From: Oceanidesulfovibrio indonesiensis | GTDB taxonomy: Bacteria; Desulfobacterota; Desulfovibrionia; Desulfovibrionales; Desulfovibrionaceae | Length of the DNA stretch: 64,000 nucleotides | Direction of reading: 5' to 3' | Assembly (NCBI RefSeq): GCF_007625075.1 | Contig: NZ_QMIE01000013.1 | Location: 59,885 to 123,884, forward strand | Shown here: positions 17,790-27,042 of the stretch, one piece after another | How positions within the stretch are numbered: position 1 is the first letter of the stretch | Layout: each line of letters starts with the position of its first letter | The notes under the pieces: generated by a model | What the model saw: the letters and a program-made list of their open reading frames with translations, nothing else | The model's database searches: none | Told to the model about the DNA's origin: nothing | Made by a program: the position numbers and the translations under genes

Positions 17790-19132
17790 CCCACCCGATT
17801 TCCGCGTCCCGAATTCTCATCATCGCCCTCATGGTGGCCTGCCTGTGGCTCGCCGGCTGTTCGGATGAGCCAGCCACCACCGAAACGAAATCCGACCAGG
17901 CCACCACACAGGCGCCGGCTGAACAACCGGCGGAGCAAGGCGGCACGCCCACCGGCGAGTTCATTGCGGCGAGCAAGATACCCCGTGACAGCGAGTTGCT
18001 GGCCACGCCGTGGCCGGACATCGAGAACGCCGCGCAGGGCAAGAACGTGCGGCTCTATATGTACGGCGGATTCGCCCACACCAACAAATGGGTGGACGGA
18101 TGGGTAGCCGAACAGGTGAAGGAACGCTACGGCATCACCCTGGAGCGCGTGCCCATGGACGCCAGCGTGTTCATCAACAAGCTCCTCACCGAGAAGTCCG
18201 CCGGCCAAAATGAAGGATTCATCGACCTCCTGTGGATCAACGGCGAGAACTTCAAGAACGCCATGGAGGCCGACCTGCTTTTCGGTCCGTACGCCGACCT
18301 GTGCCCCAACTTTATTGCGCACGTGGACAAGGACATGGCGGCGACTGATTTCGGCTACCCCACCCAGGGTTTTGAGACGCCCTACGGCAAGGCGCAGTTC
18401 GTGTTCGAGTACGACGCCGCCAGAGTGGACGATCCGCCCCGCTCCTTTGCCGAACTGGCCGAGTGGGCCGCCGCCAATCCCGGCATGTTCACCTACCCGC
18501 GCCCACCGGACTTCACGGGCTCTGCCTTCATCCGCCAGGCCTTCTATGCGACGACGGGAGGGCATGCGCAGTACATGGACGGGTTCGATCAGGAGCTGTT
18601 TCAGGAGAACGCCCCGGCCTTGTGGAATTACCTGAACGCACTTGAAAAAAATCTCTGGGAGAAGGGCAACGCCTATCCAAAGGACAGCGCCATCCTGGAC
18701 ACCCTGTTCGCGCGGGGAGAGGTGCTGCTGAACATGAGCTATCACCCCATGCACGCTCAGTCCAAGATTCTGGACGGCACATACCCGGAGACCGTGCGCA
18801 CCTTCGTTATGGAGGAAGGCTCCATCTTCAACCTGCATTTCACGGCTATCCCCTTCAATGCGCCGAACAAAGCCGCCGCCATGGTCGTGGCGAACTTCCT
18901 CATGTCGCCGGAGGCGCAGCTCTCCAAGTTCGACCCGCAGAACTGGGGGGACTACCCGGCAATCGACCTGAGCACTCTTCCCGGAGAATGGCGCGCCAGG
19001 TTCGAAGCCGTGGATCTGGGCGAACCCACCCTGGGGCCGGATGTTCTGGAAGAGCACGCCGTGCCCGAGATTCCGGCGCAATATGTGGAGGCGTTGGAAA
19101 ACGGCTGGGAGGACAACGTCCTGCACCAGTAG
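17786..19132 (+). CDS. ynjB: ABC transporter substrate-binding lipoprotein, YnjB-like
   Basis: A 448-residue lipoprotein (lipobox LAGC) of the extracellular solute-binding class that matches the YnjB group: YGGFAHTNKWVDGWVAEQVKERYG near the start of the mature part, LLWINGENFKNA, and EVLLNMSYHP later on. Its start overlaps the ATPase stop (ATGA). The substrate of YnjBCD systems is not established; iron or thiamine have been guessed for relatives. The linker after the lipidated Cys is rich in Thr, Pro and Glu. Confidence 0.8.
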   Translation: MTHPISASRILIIALMVACLWLAGCSDEPATTETKSDQATTQAPAEQPAEQGGTPTGEFIAASKIPRDSELLATPWPDIENAAQGKNVRLYMYGGFAHTNKWVDGWVAEQVKERYGITLERVPMDASVFINKLLTEKSAGQNEGFIDLLWINGENFKNAMEADLLFGPYADLCPNFIAHVDKDMAATDFGYPTQGFETPYGKAQFVFEYDAARVDDPPRSFAELAEWAAANPGMFTYPRPPDFTGSAFIRQAFYATTGGHAQYMDGFDQELFQENAPALWNYLNALEKNLWEKGNAYPKDSAILDTLFARGEVLLNMSYHPMHAQSKILDGTYPETVRTFVMEEGSIFNLHFTAIPFNAPNKAAAMVVANFLMSPEAQLSKFDPQNWGDYPAIDLSTLPGEWRARFEAVDLGEPTLGPDVLEEHAVPEIPAQYVEALENGWEDNVLHQ

Positions 19133-19151
19133 GCAGGGTCGAGACCACCGT

Positions 19152-20039
19152 ATGGCCGCCGGCTCCCGCAACCACCTCTCCCTCGGCCAGGCTCTGCTGC
19201 GGCTCTCGCCGCTGGCGCTGCCGTGCGTGGCGCTTTTCGGCGGCGGCCTCGCCCTGGCCGTGGCCCAATCCTTCGGCGTCGCGCTGCCCTTTCCTTACGA
19301 GGGCGGCGCGACCGACGCCTATGCGAGGCTGACCCGTCCGCACCTGGCCGGCTCCATCCTGCTTTCACTATGGGTCGCCCTGGCCTCGGCAGGGCTCTCG
19401 GTCATGCTCGGTTCGGTGCTCGCCTACGCTATATGGCGGCTGCCGTCTTTCCTGCAACGTTGCTCCATAATTTATAAAACGCCGCTCATCCTGCCACCCG
19501 TCGCCGTTGGTTTTCTGGCGATCGTCATGCTCAGCCGCAGCGGCGTGCTCAGTTCCATCGCGTTCCACATCGGCCTGGTGGATACGCCGGCGGATTTCCC
19601 CTCCATCCTGTACGGCGGCTGGGGTCTGGGCATCATCCTGGCCTATGTATACAAGGAAACGCCGTTCGTGATCCTGTTATGCCTGGCCGCGCTTCGCCGG
19701 TTGGACCCCGGCCTGGTGCAGACGGCAAGGATGTTCCACGCCGGCCGTATCACCATTTTCCGCACCATCATCCTGCCGCATCTCGCGCCGGTGCTGCATA
19801 CCGTGTTTATCATCCTGTTCCTCTACAGCTTCGGCGCGTTCGACATCCCCTACCTGGTTGGCGAGAGCTCGCCGGGCATGCTCAGCGTGGAGGCGTTCAA
19901 CCTCTACTTCATGCGCGAGTTGGCGGACCGGCCCACGGCCATGGCCCTGCTCACTCTCATGTTTCTTTTTTCCGTGGTCTTCATCGTGATCTATACGCGA
20001 ACGGCCTCGCGCCTGGGCCAAAAGGAACGCAAACTGTGA
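19152..20039 (+). CDS. ABC transporter permease, first half of a YnjC-like pair
   Basis: Inner-membrane permease of 295 residues with about six membrane segments and an EAA-type loop (AALRRLDPGLVQTARMFHAGR). In E. coli YnjC the two permease units are one fused chain; here they are two genes. The start giving MAAGSRNH is 19 bases after the ynjB-like gene. It pairs with the next gene to form the channel. Confidence 0.82.
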   Translation: MAAGSRNHLSLGQALLRLSPLALPCVALFGGGLALAVAQSFGVALPFPYEGGATDAYARLTRPHLAGSILLSLWVALASAGLSVMLGSVLAYAIWRLPSFLQRCSIIYKTPLILPPVAVGFLAIVMLSRSGVLSSIAFHIGLVDTPADFPSILYGGWGLGIILAYVYKETPFVILLCLAALRRLDPGLVQTARMFHAGRITIFRTIILPHLAPVLHTVFIILFLYSFGAFDIPYLVGESSPGMLSVEAFNLYFMRELADRPTAMALLTLMFLFSVVFIVIYTRTASRLGQKERKL

Positions 20040-20821
20040 GGCATCATCTGCTGGTCTGCATGCTGGGGCTCTTATTCGTGGCGCCGCTGGTGGTGCTGGG
20101 GCTGTACTCCCTGGGTTCGGGATGGGCTTTCCCCCACCTGCTGCCCCGGCGGTTCGACATGCGGGCCCTGGAATACCTGGCAAGCGAATGGCGCACCGTG
20201 GGTTTCCACCTTGTCTCATCGGTTGCGTACTCCCTGACCACGGCCGTGCTCACGCTGGCGCTCACCATCATGCCGGCACACCTTTTCGCCAGGCGCCAAT
20301 TCCGCGGCAAGGTCATTCTGGAAGGCGTCCTTCTCGCACCGGCCCTGGTGCCGGCCATGACCTTCTCCATGGGCGTTCACTCCATGTTCATCCGCGCAGG
20401 GCTTGCGGATACCATGACGGGCGTGGTGCTCGTGCTCTCCACGTTCACCTACCCGTACATGCTGCGTGCGTTGGTGGCCGGGTATCAATCCTTCGGGGAA
20501 GAGTACGCCCTGTGCGCGCAGAACCTGGGGGCCGACGCGCTGACGCGGCTGTGGCGTGTGGAATTGCCGCTGCTGTTGCCGTCCATCGTGGCGGGCGGGT
20601 CCGTGGTTTTTCTCGTGGCTTTTTCCGAATACTTTCTCGTGTTTCTCATCGGCGGCGGCCGCGTGCCGTCCTTCACAGGCTATCTTTTTCCCTTCCTCGC
20701 CTCATCCGATCTCGGAATGGCCTCCATGCTGACCCTCGTCTTTTTCATCGCGCCGCTGATCCTCTTCGCCGTTACGGAACTCACCGTCACGCGAGCCTAC
20801 CGACGCCGGGGACTGTACTGA
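20036..20821 (+). CDS. ABC transporter permease, second half of a YnjC-like pair
   Basis: A 261-residue permease that starts with GTG overlapping the previous stop (GTGA), with AAGGA about 9 bases upstream. It shows six hydrophobic segments and the EAA loop VAGYQSFGEEYALCAQNLGADALTRLWR. It closes the operon. The start is not an ATG, so simple gene callers could place it wrongly inside the previous gene. Confidence 0.82.
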   Translation: MRHHLLVCMLGLLFVAPLVVLGLYSLGSGWAFPHLLPRRFDMRALEYLASEWRTVGFHLVSSVAYSLTTAVLTLALTIMPAHLFARRQFRGKVILEGVLLAPALVPAMTFSMGVHSMFIRAGLADTMTGVVLVLSTFTYPYMLRALVAGYQSFGEEYALCAQNLGADALTRLWRVELPLLLPSIVAGGSVVFLVAFSEYFLVFLIGGGRVPSFTGYLFPFLASSDLGMASMLTLVFFIAPLILFAVTELTVTRAYRRRGLY

Positions 20822-20902
20822 CCTGTTCTTGCTTGACATTGATCGCCAGCTGCCGCTAGCTGCCAATCAACATTGGCTTTCGACACATACACGGAGATCA
20901 CT

Positions 20903-21661
20903 ATGTCCAGCATTCCTGTGCGCAGCGGTTTCGTGTGGCGTATCGTGCATTCGCGTACGTCCGGCCTTATCACGACCCATTTTGCGCCGCTTCTCTTTGC
21001 TGGCATGATGATCACCGGCATTGTTCAGGATATCTGGGACCTGGAAGCGATGTACGCTCAATCTCCAGCTCCTGTAGTCGCCATTTTCATGGGCATCGGT
21101 CTGGCTCTCGGCGCGGCTGCGCATCATATTTCGCACAGGCTTGCCGCACACGACACGAAATCAGCATGGATTATTGCCGGTGTGGGGTTTGCCGGCGGCA
21201 CGCTGCCTGTCGGCCTGGTGCTCTCCGCCTGGATTCTCCAGGCAATCACTGTGTTTACCGTTCTCGTCGTCGTGCTGCGGGTTGCACATTTTCTTCGCAC
21301 CGTGGCAACCTTGATCGCCCCAAACAGATACCCGACCTGGCCGCAGGTTGGCATGATGCTGTACACGTACCTCTCCATGCTCACGGCCTTCACCCTCATC
21401 AACCTGGCCATGGATCTGCTGCACACCCTTCATCCCAGCGTGACTCCGGCCTTCAACTTCATAACAGCAGGCGGGTCCCCGCTGGTCAACGCCTTCTACT
21501 TCAGCGTTGTCGTCATGACCACGCTCGGCTTCGGCGACATCACTCCGCTCACCTCCCTGGCCAAGATATCTGTGGCCCTGCAATGTCTGACCAGCTACGT
21601 GATGTTCGCCCTGCTGGTAGGCGTCGCCATGCGCGGAGTGCTGAGCAATGAAGATGAATAG
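20903..21661 (+). CDS. Two-pore-helix potassium channel-like membrane protein
   Basis: A 252-residue protein with several hydrophobic segments and, near the C-terminus, a pore loop with TLGFGD, a variant of the K+ channel selectivity filter (TVGYGD). The last helix follows directly and the protein ends without a cytoplasmic RCK domain. GGAG precedes the ATG. The K+ selectivity is inferred from the filter only. Confidence 0.72.
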   Translation: MSSIPVRSGFVWRIVHSRTSGLITTHFAPLLFAGMMITGIVQDIWDLEAMYAQSPAPVVAIFMGIGLALGAAAHHISHRLAAHDTKSAWIIAGVGFAGGTLPVGLVLSAWILQAITVFTVLVVVLRVAHFLRTVATLIAPNRYPTWPQVGMMLYTYLSMLTAFTLINLAMDLLHTLHPSVTPAFNFITAGGSPLVNAFYFSVVVMTTLGFGDITPLTSLAKISVALQCLTSYVMFALLVGVAMRGVLSNEDE

Positions 21662-21736
21662 GAAGGATACGCCGGCTGATTGCCGCGGCCCAGATTCGTT
21701 CACAGGATCTGCACAGACATTCAGCTGATTTTCCAC

Positions 21737-21766
21737 AAAAAAAGCCTGGAGAAGGATTCTCCAGGC
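21737..21766 (-). terminator. Terminator of the CxxC-protein gene
   Basis: A 10-bp perfect hairpin (21744-21753 with 21757-21766, 3-base loop) followed on the minus strand by seven T residues. It belongs to the minus-strand gene ending at 21798. Confidence 0.85.
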
Positions 21767-21797
21767 CATAGCGATGCGCCGGTGCAATCGCGTTATC

Positions 21798-22199
21798 TCA
21801 TGAAGCCTTGCCGCAAAGAAGTTTGCGCTCGCCATCCTCGAACAGCACACGCATCTTGCCGTCATCGCTCCAGACCTCCTCAATGCGGCCCAGGCCGAAC
21901 TTCGAATGGTCGAGTATCTGGCCGGCTTCGTACTGGCCGTCCATGGCATACGGACGGGCCTCTCCGGCCGGCAGGGTGGAGACGTCCAACTTCCTGACCG
22001 GCGCCTTCTTCTTGGCCGCACGTGTGGCGGTCTTTTTGGCCGTGCTGGTCGCAGGCTTGGGCGCACGGTACTTGCGGTTGGCGCCGCACGTCAGACATTG
22101 CACACGCAGGGGCACGCCGTTTTCCGCAGCCACGACCACGTGTTTTCGTTCATCCTTGCAGGTCCTACAGGCAGTGACAATGTTTTCGCCAGGTTCCAA
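21798..22199 (-). CDS. Small CxxC (zinc-ribbon-like) basic protein, unknown function
   Basis: About 133 residues. The N-terminal part has CRTC and, 25 residues on, CLTC, a likely zinc ribbon. A lysine- and alanine-rich middle follows, resembling histone-H1-like tails. The C-terminal part (HSKFGLGRIEEVWSDDGKMRVLFEDGERKL) resembles a small barrel. I prefer a TTG start at 22199, because AAGGA lies 8 bases before it; the frame extends to a GTG at 22298, but that extra stretch looks non-coding. A strong terminator follows. RNA or DNA binding is plausible but not shown. Confidence 0.65.
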   Translation of the reverse strand: MEPGENIVTACRTCKDERKHVVVAAENGVPLRVQCLTCGANRKYRAPKPATSTAKKTATRAAKKKAPVRKLDVSTLPAGEARPYAMDGQYEAGQILDHSKFGLGRIEEVWSDDGKMRVLFEDGERKLLCGKAS

Positions 22200-22471
22200 T
22201 GCTTCGTTCCTTGGTCTTGTGGTTTGGGGAAATCGTATGGTTGAGGGGCTCGTGGCAGCAGTGATCCCGTTGCCGCCCTGAACAATCCAGATTGCCACAC
22301 ATTGTCCCGGTTGGGAAATGGTTCTTTGCCGCGTGGGGGGCTACAGCATCGTTTGTACGCATGGATGGATCGGCCTGCTTATGCTCCCTGCAGAACGATA
22401 CGCGACGAAACCAACAGGGCGTGGTACCATCATTTGCACGATTGAACCATCAAGACCACGGAGATATCGAC

Positions 22472-23464
22472 ATGCAGGAATGGAATGCCGGCGCATTGCT
22501 CGGAGTATCCGGATTCTACTGGCGCTCCTGCGCGCTGCACGCGGGCGTCAAGCTGGACGTGTTCACGGCCATAGGCGAGAAGGCCATGCAACCGGAGGAC
22601 GTAGCCGCGCGCATACGAGCCGACCCGGACGCGACATCGCGACTTCTGGGCGCCCTGGCCGCCATGAACCTTCTGCGCAAGGTATCCGGCGCGTTCTCCA
22701 ACACCGAGATATCCTCGCGCCACCTCTCCAGGGATTCCGAAGAATACCTGGGATTCATGATCCTGCACCACCACTACCTCATGGAGTCGTGGAACAGGTT
22801 GGACCAGGCCGTGGAATCCGGCGGTCCGGTGGGCGAGCGCGCCGCAGCCAATGAGGACACCCGGGAAGCCTTTCTCATGGGCATGTTCAACAACGCCATG
22901 CTCCAGGCGCCGGGTCTGGTGCAACGGATAGACCTCGACGGCCGGCGCACCCTGCTGGACATGGGCGGCGGCCCCGGCACCTATGCCATCCAGTTCTGCC
23001 TGCAGAACCCTGAACTCTCGGCCACTGTGTATGACCTGCCCACCACGCGGCCCTTCGCCGAGAAAACCATCACGCGCTTTGGACTGTCGGACCGCATCCG
23101 CTTCGAGGCGGGCAACTATCTCGCCGATCCGCTGCCTTCCTCATTTGACGTCGTCTGGATGTCCCACATCCTGCACAGCGAAGGATTCGACGCCTGCCGT
23201 GAGATGATCCGCAAGGCTGCGGAGTCGCTCCAACCAGGCGGCCTGCTGCTGGTGCACGATTTCTACCTGAACGACGACAAGGACGGCCCTGTCCAGCCCG
23301 CCCTCTTCTCGCTGAACATGCTCGTGCGCACCCAGGACGGCCGCAGCTACTCCGAGGCCGAGGTACGGGAAATGCTGGAGGAAGCGGGCCTGGAGAACGT
23401 CCGGCGACTGGACTACGACAGCCCTACGGAGTCCGGCGTACTTACGGCCACGCGGCCGGCATAG
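22472..23464 (+). CDS. SAM-dependent O-methyltransferase-type enzyme
   Basis: A 330-residue protein with the plant-type O-methyltransferase layout: an N-terminal dimerisation/winged-helix region (about residues 10-100) and a C-terminal Rossmann fold. The SAM-binding motif is LLDMGGGPGTYAIQF, and LLLVHDFYLNDD marks a later strand. GGAG sits 8 bases before the ATG. The substrate cannot be read; relatives methylate quinones, carotenoids or antibiotics. Confidence 0.82.
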   Translation: MQEWNAGALLGVSGFYWRSCALHAGVKLDVFTAIGEKAMQPEDVAARIRADPDATSRLLGALAAMNLLRKVSGAFSNTEISSRHLSRDSEEYLGFMILHHHYLMESWNRLDQAVESGGPVGERAAANEDTREAFLMGMFNNAMLQAPGLVQRIDLDGRRTLLDMGGGPGTYAIQFCLQNPELSATVYDLPTTRPFAEKTITRFGLSDRIRFEAGNYLADPLPSSFDVVWMSHILHSEGFDACREMIRKAAESLQPGGLLLVHDFYLNDDKDGPVQPALFSLNMLVRTQDGRSYSEAEVREMLEEAGLENVRRLDYDSPTESGVLTATRPA

Positions 23465-23491
23465 GATATTTCCATTACCAAAACACGCAAA

Positions 23492-23524
23492 ACGGCCCGG
23501 CAATGTTCAGGATCGCCGGGCCGT
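23492..23524. terminator. Shared terminator between two convergent genes
   Basis: A perfect 10-bp inverted repeat (23492-23501 with 23515-23524) between the methyltransferase stop and the octaheme cytochrome stop. T-rich sequence follows on the minus strand, less so on the plus strand. Confidence 0.7.
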
Positions 23525-23550
23525 GACCATTTGTCCGTTTTCGCGAAAGA

Positions 23551-25095
23551 CTATTTTGCCTCCGCAGTTTCGGAAAGCTTGCGCTGGGTTTCCAGCCAGT
23601 CGTGCAGTTCAAGGTAGCGGTCGGTCATATGGTAGCGGCCGTCCGCGAACACGCCGTAGTCCCCGCCCCCGGCCATGGCCGAGGCGAAGCGCACGTGGTT
23701 GGCCGAGAACAGCCACAACCCGCTCCAAATCCGTTCGCCATGCTCGTCGAACGGACTTTCGCCCTGCTCCGGCCCGCGATTGTAGCCTTCTTTCCAGGCT
23801 TCGCTGATGAGCCGGGTGGCGGCCAGGGTCTGCGCGTTGGTCTGGCGGATGGTGTTCTCGAAGCGCGCCCAGTGGCCGTCGACCCAGTTGTCGCCGTGGC
23901 AGGACCGGCAGACGGACTGCATGGTTTCGGTGCGCGCGGCCTGCTCCTTTTCATCGATGAGGTATTCCATGGCGAAATCGCCGTCGAGGGTGGTGGGCAG
24001 GTGGATGCCCTGCTCGTTCACGATGATCGACGTATCCGGATTCACCGGCTGAGGGTGCGCGTAAATGAGGCCGAAAATCCGCCACGGCAGGCGTTCCTTC
24101 ATGGCGTGGGTGCGCTCCGCCACCACCGTGCCGTCCGGCGTGGTCAACAGCGATGCGTGGCAGGTGGCGCAGGTGGGCGAGCGGAAATCCTCGCCAACGG
24201 TCCACGGCACGGCTGAAAAGTCCCAGTCCTTGTGGCCGGAACTATAGATGCCTCCGTGCTTGGAGTTCATGTAAATCTTGTAGGCCGGCACGTCCGGGCC
24301 TTCGTGGCACTCCCGGCATGTGGAGGGCGAGCGCGCCTCCTCGATGGAAAACTTGTGCCGCGTGTGGCAGGCGGTGCAGGAGCCCAGGCTGCCGTCCAGG
24401 TTCACGCGGCCGGAGCCCTGGTTGGGCCAGCCGTCGATCACTGGCACGTCGAAGGTGCCATAGTCGGTCTCCCGCGCCTTGGTTCCACTCACGGAAAGCT
24501 TTGTGCCGTGGCAGTACAGGCAGCTCTCGGCGTAGGTTTGCGGATCATTGCCCGAAAACTCGACCCTGCCGTCCTCTTTCCGTTCGGGAATGCCGTTCAC
24601 CGAGATGACGAGTTGCTGATACAGCGGATTGTTCTCCAGATTGCCGTATGCGTGGGCCATGAGATTCTCGCTGTACTGCTGTCGTTCGGTCCGGTGGCAC
24701 GTTTCGCAGTCGTCCGGACTCACCACGATGTGCACGTCGAACCCCGCATGTTCGAAAGTGTCGGCGTGGGCCTCAGGGCGCATGGTGTGGCACTCGGCGC
24801 AGCCCACGGCGTTGTTCATCAACTCCTCGGGGATGTCTTCGCTGGAAATGCGGCGGGCGAGCTCGCTTTCCTCCAGGGCCTGGGCCGGGGTGCGCCGCGC
24901 ATGGCGGCTCTTGCGCCACCCTTCAACGATGCCGGGATGCAGCGCCTCGTGGCAGGCGAGGCACTGTGACGAATCACCCGAGACCGGCGCTTCCTCCGCG
25001 TTTTTTTCCTCCAGCGCCTGGCCCGGCACGACTATGCCGAAACACAGCACGGCAAACAGGCCGCCTGCAGTGAGCATGGTCAATATACGCCACAT
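23551..25095 (-). CDS. Octaheme cytochrome c of the hydroxylamine oxidoreductase (HAO) family
   Basis: A 514-residue exported protein with a signal peptide and eight CxxCH heme motifs (CLACH, CAECH, CETCH, CLYCH, CTACH, CRECH, CATCH, CRSCH). The HAO-family stretch CTACHTRHKFSIEEA, then CRECHEGPDVPAYKIY and NSKHGGIY, is plain. HAO proteins oxidise hydroxylamine or, in anaerobes, are thought to reduce nitrite or hydroxylamine to ammonium; direction depends partly on a heme-crosslinked Tyr that I cannot assign. The start has AGGAGG 7 bases upstream. No nitrifier or Nrf genes are nearby, so detoxification or respiration is inferred. Confidence 0.85.
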   Translation of the reverse strand: MWRILTMLTAGGLFAVLCFGIVVPGQALEEKNAEEAPVSGDSSQCLACHEALHPGIVEGWRKSRHARRTPAQALEESELARRISSEDIPEELMNNAVGCAECHTMRPEAHADTFEHAGFDVHIVVSPDDCETCHRTERQQYSENLMAHAYGNLENNPLYQQLVISVNGIPERKEDGRVEFSGNDPQTYAESCLYCHGTKLSVSGTKARETDYGTFDVPVIDGWPNQGSGRVNLDGSLGSCTACHTRHKFSIEEARSPSTCRECHEGPDVPAYKIYMNSKHGGIYSSGHKDWDFSAVPWTVGEDFRSPTCATCHASLLTTPDGTVVAERTHAMKERLPWRIFGLIYAHPQPVNPDTSIIVNEQGIHLPTTLDGDFAMEYLIDEKEQAARTETMQSVCRSCHGDNWVDGHWARFENTIRQTNAQTLAATRLISEAWKEGYNRGPEQGESPFDEHGERIWSGLWLFSANHVRFASAMAGGGDYGVFADGRYHMTDRYLELHDWLETQRKLSETAEAK

Positions 25096-25155
25096 GGGAA
25101 ACCCTCCTGAAGGTCGTGGGAGAGAGCTCGGCAACAAGTATCGTTGCGCTGAATT

Positions 25156-25797
25156 CTATTCAAACGCGGCCGGCCGGCATGGATCGGCAAGATGCCTGCG
25201 AATCTCGGCCAGGTGCCGCGCATCGGTCCTGTTTTCGGACAGGACAGGCAAGTCGTCGAAATCGAAAAACGCCGCGTCCATGGTCTCCTCGCTGGGCCTT
25301 GGCTCGCCGCCCAGGTCCTTGCAAAGGAACACGGCCTTGTACGCATGGAAAAACTCCAGGGGCCGGCCTTTGCGATTGGCGTCGTACAGCCCCACGAGCC
25401 GCGCAGCCCTGGCGTCCACACCGCTTTCTTCCTGGATTTCGCGCTCCACCATGGCGGAGGGATACTCGCCCACGTCGGCCCAGCCGCCGGGCAGACACCA
25501 CTTTTCATCGAGCCGCTCCTGCACGAGCAGCACCCTGCCTTCGCGAATCACGGCGCCGCGCACGTCCACCTTCACCGTGGAATATCCCGGCTGACACAGA
25601 AAAACCTGTTCGACGGCGGCTGGTTCCAGTCTTCCGTGCATGGCTGTCATTTCGGCGGCTATCTCCATGAACCGTCGGAACAGAATCTCGTCGTAATGAC
25701 TCTTGGCGTATGTGAGTCCGGTCTGGGCCATGGCCTGCATTTCGCGCGCCCATTCCAGCCAGGGAGGTGTGGGCGCATCATCTGGGCTGTTCGTCAT
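25156..25797 (-). CDS. Nudix hydrolase
   Basis: The Nudix box is complete (residues within GWADVGEYPSAMVEREIQEESGV: G-x5-E-x7-RE-I-x-EE-x-G). An N-terminal helical part with WLEWAREMQAMAQTGLTYAKS fits the Nudix_N type found with ADP-ribose-like hydrolases. Product prediction, a nucleoside-diphosphate-X hydrolase, is at family level only. No strong ribosome binding site is seen before the ATG at 25797. It lies 61 bases upstream of the octaheme cytochrome on the same strand. Confidence 0.85.
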   Translation of the reverse strand: MTNSPDDAPTPPWLEWAREMQAMAQTGLTYAKSHYDEILFRRFMEIAAEMTAMHGRLEPAAVEQVFLCQPGYSTVKVDVRGAVIREGRVLLVQERLDEKWCLPGGWADVGEYPSAMVEREIQEESGVDARAARLVGLYDANRKGRPLEFFHAYKAVFLCKDLGGEPRPSEETMDAAFFDFDDLPVLSENRTDARHLAEIRRHLADPCRPAAFE

Positions 25798-25908
25798 ATT
25801 GCTGCACTTTGGCTCTCGAATTCAGAAAAAAATATCATGCATGATACCTGCGGCGCATGGATGCGTCAAAACGAAGCCGGCCATGGCCGGACGATCGCTC
25901 CCGCATCC

Positions 25909-26913
25909 TCACGAATGGTTCCGCAACGCCAGCTCCAACGGGTGCGGGCGGAGATAGCACTGCCGGCTCAGGTAAGGTTCGTCGTATTTGCGTGTGAAAT
26001 GGTTGATAAGGGTGATGGGCACAATGAGCGGCACGTGCCCCATATGAAAATGGTCGATTATCTCCAGCATTTCCTGCTTCTCGTCGCTGGAGAGCTGATT
26101 CCTGAAGTAGCCCAGTGCGTGTTGCAGCACGTTGCGGTGCTTGGATGGCGTGGGCTTTCGTTCCAGGCAGACGTGCATGATTTTCAGATATTTGCAGTAC
26201 ACGTCATCAATGGGCCACTCCTTGATGCGCCCCACCAGCGAACCCAGATCCCGCGCATGTTCCGGGCTGTGGGACATGAACAGGAGCTTGTGCGAAGCAT
26301 GGAACTCGATGAGTTCGTGGCGGCTCATGCCCCGCGCCAGGCTGTTGCGCAGCCTGCGGAACAGAAAAACCCGCTCGATGAACATCTCTCTCAGCAGGGG
26401 ATCGTGCAGCCGGCCGTCGTCTTCCACTGGCAACAGGGGAAAACGCTCCACGAAAGCGCTGGCAAAGATGCCGCGCCCCTTGTGCGATACGGGCTGGCCC
26501 GTGGTTTCGTCGTACACCTTGATATTGTGCAGACCGCTGGAAGGCGACCGGCTTTTGAACACGAAACCGCACAGATTCTGTTCGGCCAGGTAATCCAGAG
26601 CCGTTTCAGTCCATGCCGTCATCTGCTCGGTGTGATCCTCGCCTGTCTTGCGCGTCACCAGCCGGGGATTTTCCGGGTCCCCCACCAGGTGCAGGGAATC
26701 CCGCGGGATGGACATGCCGCACTCCACCTCCGGGCAAACGCCCACGAACGTCACATAGCGGCCCAGAGTGTCCCGCAGGAACCTGTCCAGTTGATGCCCC
26801 CCGTCGTAGCGGACGTTCTCGCCCAGAAGGCAGCGGCTGATGCCGATTCGCGGGGTCTCGTCCTCTGCTTCCTGAGTCTGGTTCACGAAGGTCTGGCACA
26901 AAGCTTCTGGCAT
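25909..26913 (-). CDS. DUF523-DUF1722 protein (TudS-like plus YbgA-like)
   Basis: A fusion of DUF523 (residues about 10-150) and DUF1722 (about 170-320). DUF523 members such as TudS are thiouracil desulfidases with a [4Fe-4S] cluster; the matching Cys motifs here are GISRCLLGENVRYDGGH and VCPEVECGMSIPR. DUF1722 is shared with YbgA, whose role is unsettled. AAGGAG lies 10 bases before the ATG at MPEALCQ. It is divergent from the HD-domain gene. A role in sulfur or thiolated-nucleoside handling is inferred. Confidence 0.8.
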   Translation of the reverse strand: MPEALCQTFVNQTQEAEDETPRIGISRCLLGENVRYDGGHQLDRFLRDTLGRYVTFVGVCPEVECGMSIPRDSLHLVGDPENPRLVTRKTGEDHTEQMTAWTETALDYLAEQNLCGFVFKSRSPSSGLHNIKVYDETTGQPVSHKGRGIFASAFVERFPLLPVEDDGRLHDPLLREMFIERVFLFRRLRNSLARGMSRHELIEFHASHKLLFMSHSPEHARDLGSLVGRIKEWPIDDVYCKYLKIMHVCLERKPTPSKHRNVLQHALGYFRNQLSSDEKQEMLEIIDHFHMGHVPLIVPITLINHFTRKYDEPYLSRQCYLRPHPLELALRNHS

Positions 26914-27042
26914 ATGGATTTCACTCCTTGATTGAATCCATTTCATACGACGGTTTTCGGTTCGGCGTAAAGGACCTTGCCATTTTCCCTCGCCAAGGCC
27001 ACAACAAAACCTTTGAAACAGCGTATGGAGGACAGAACGACC

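Noticed and set aside
22200..22298. N-terminal extension of the CxxC protein up to a GTG
   Set aside because: The added 33 residues look unstructured and no ribosome site precedes that GTG; the TTG at 22199 has AAGGA at good spacing.
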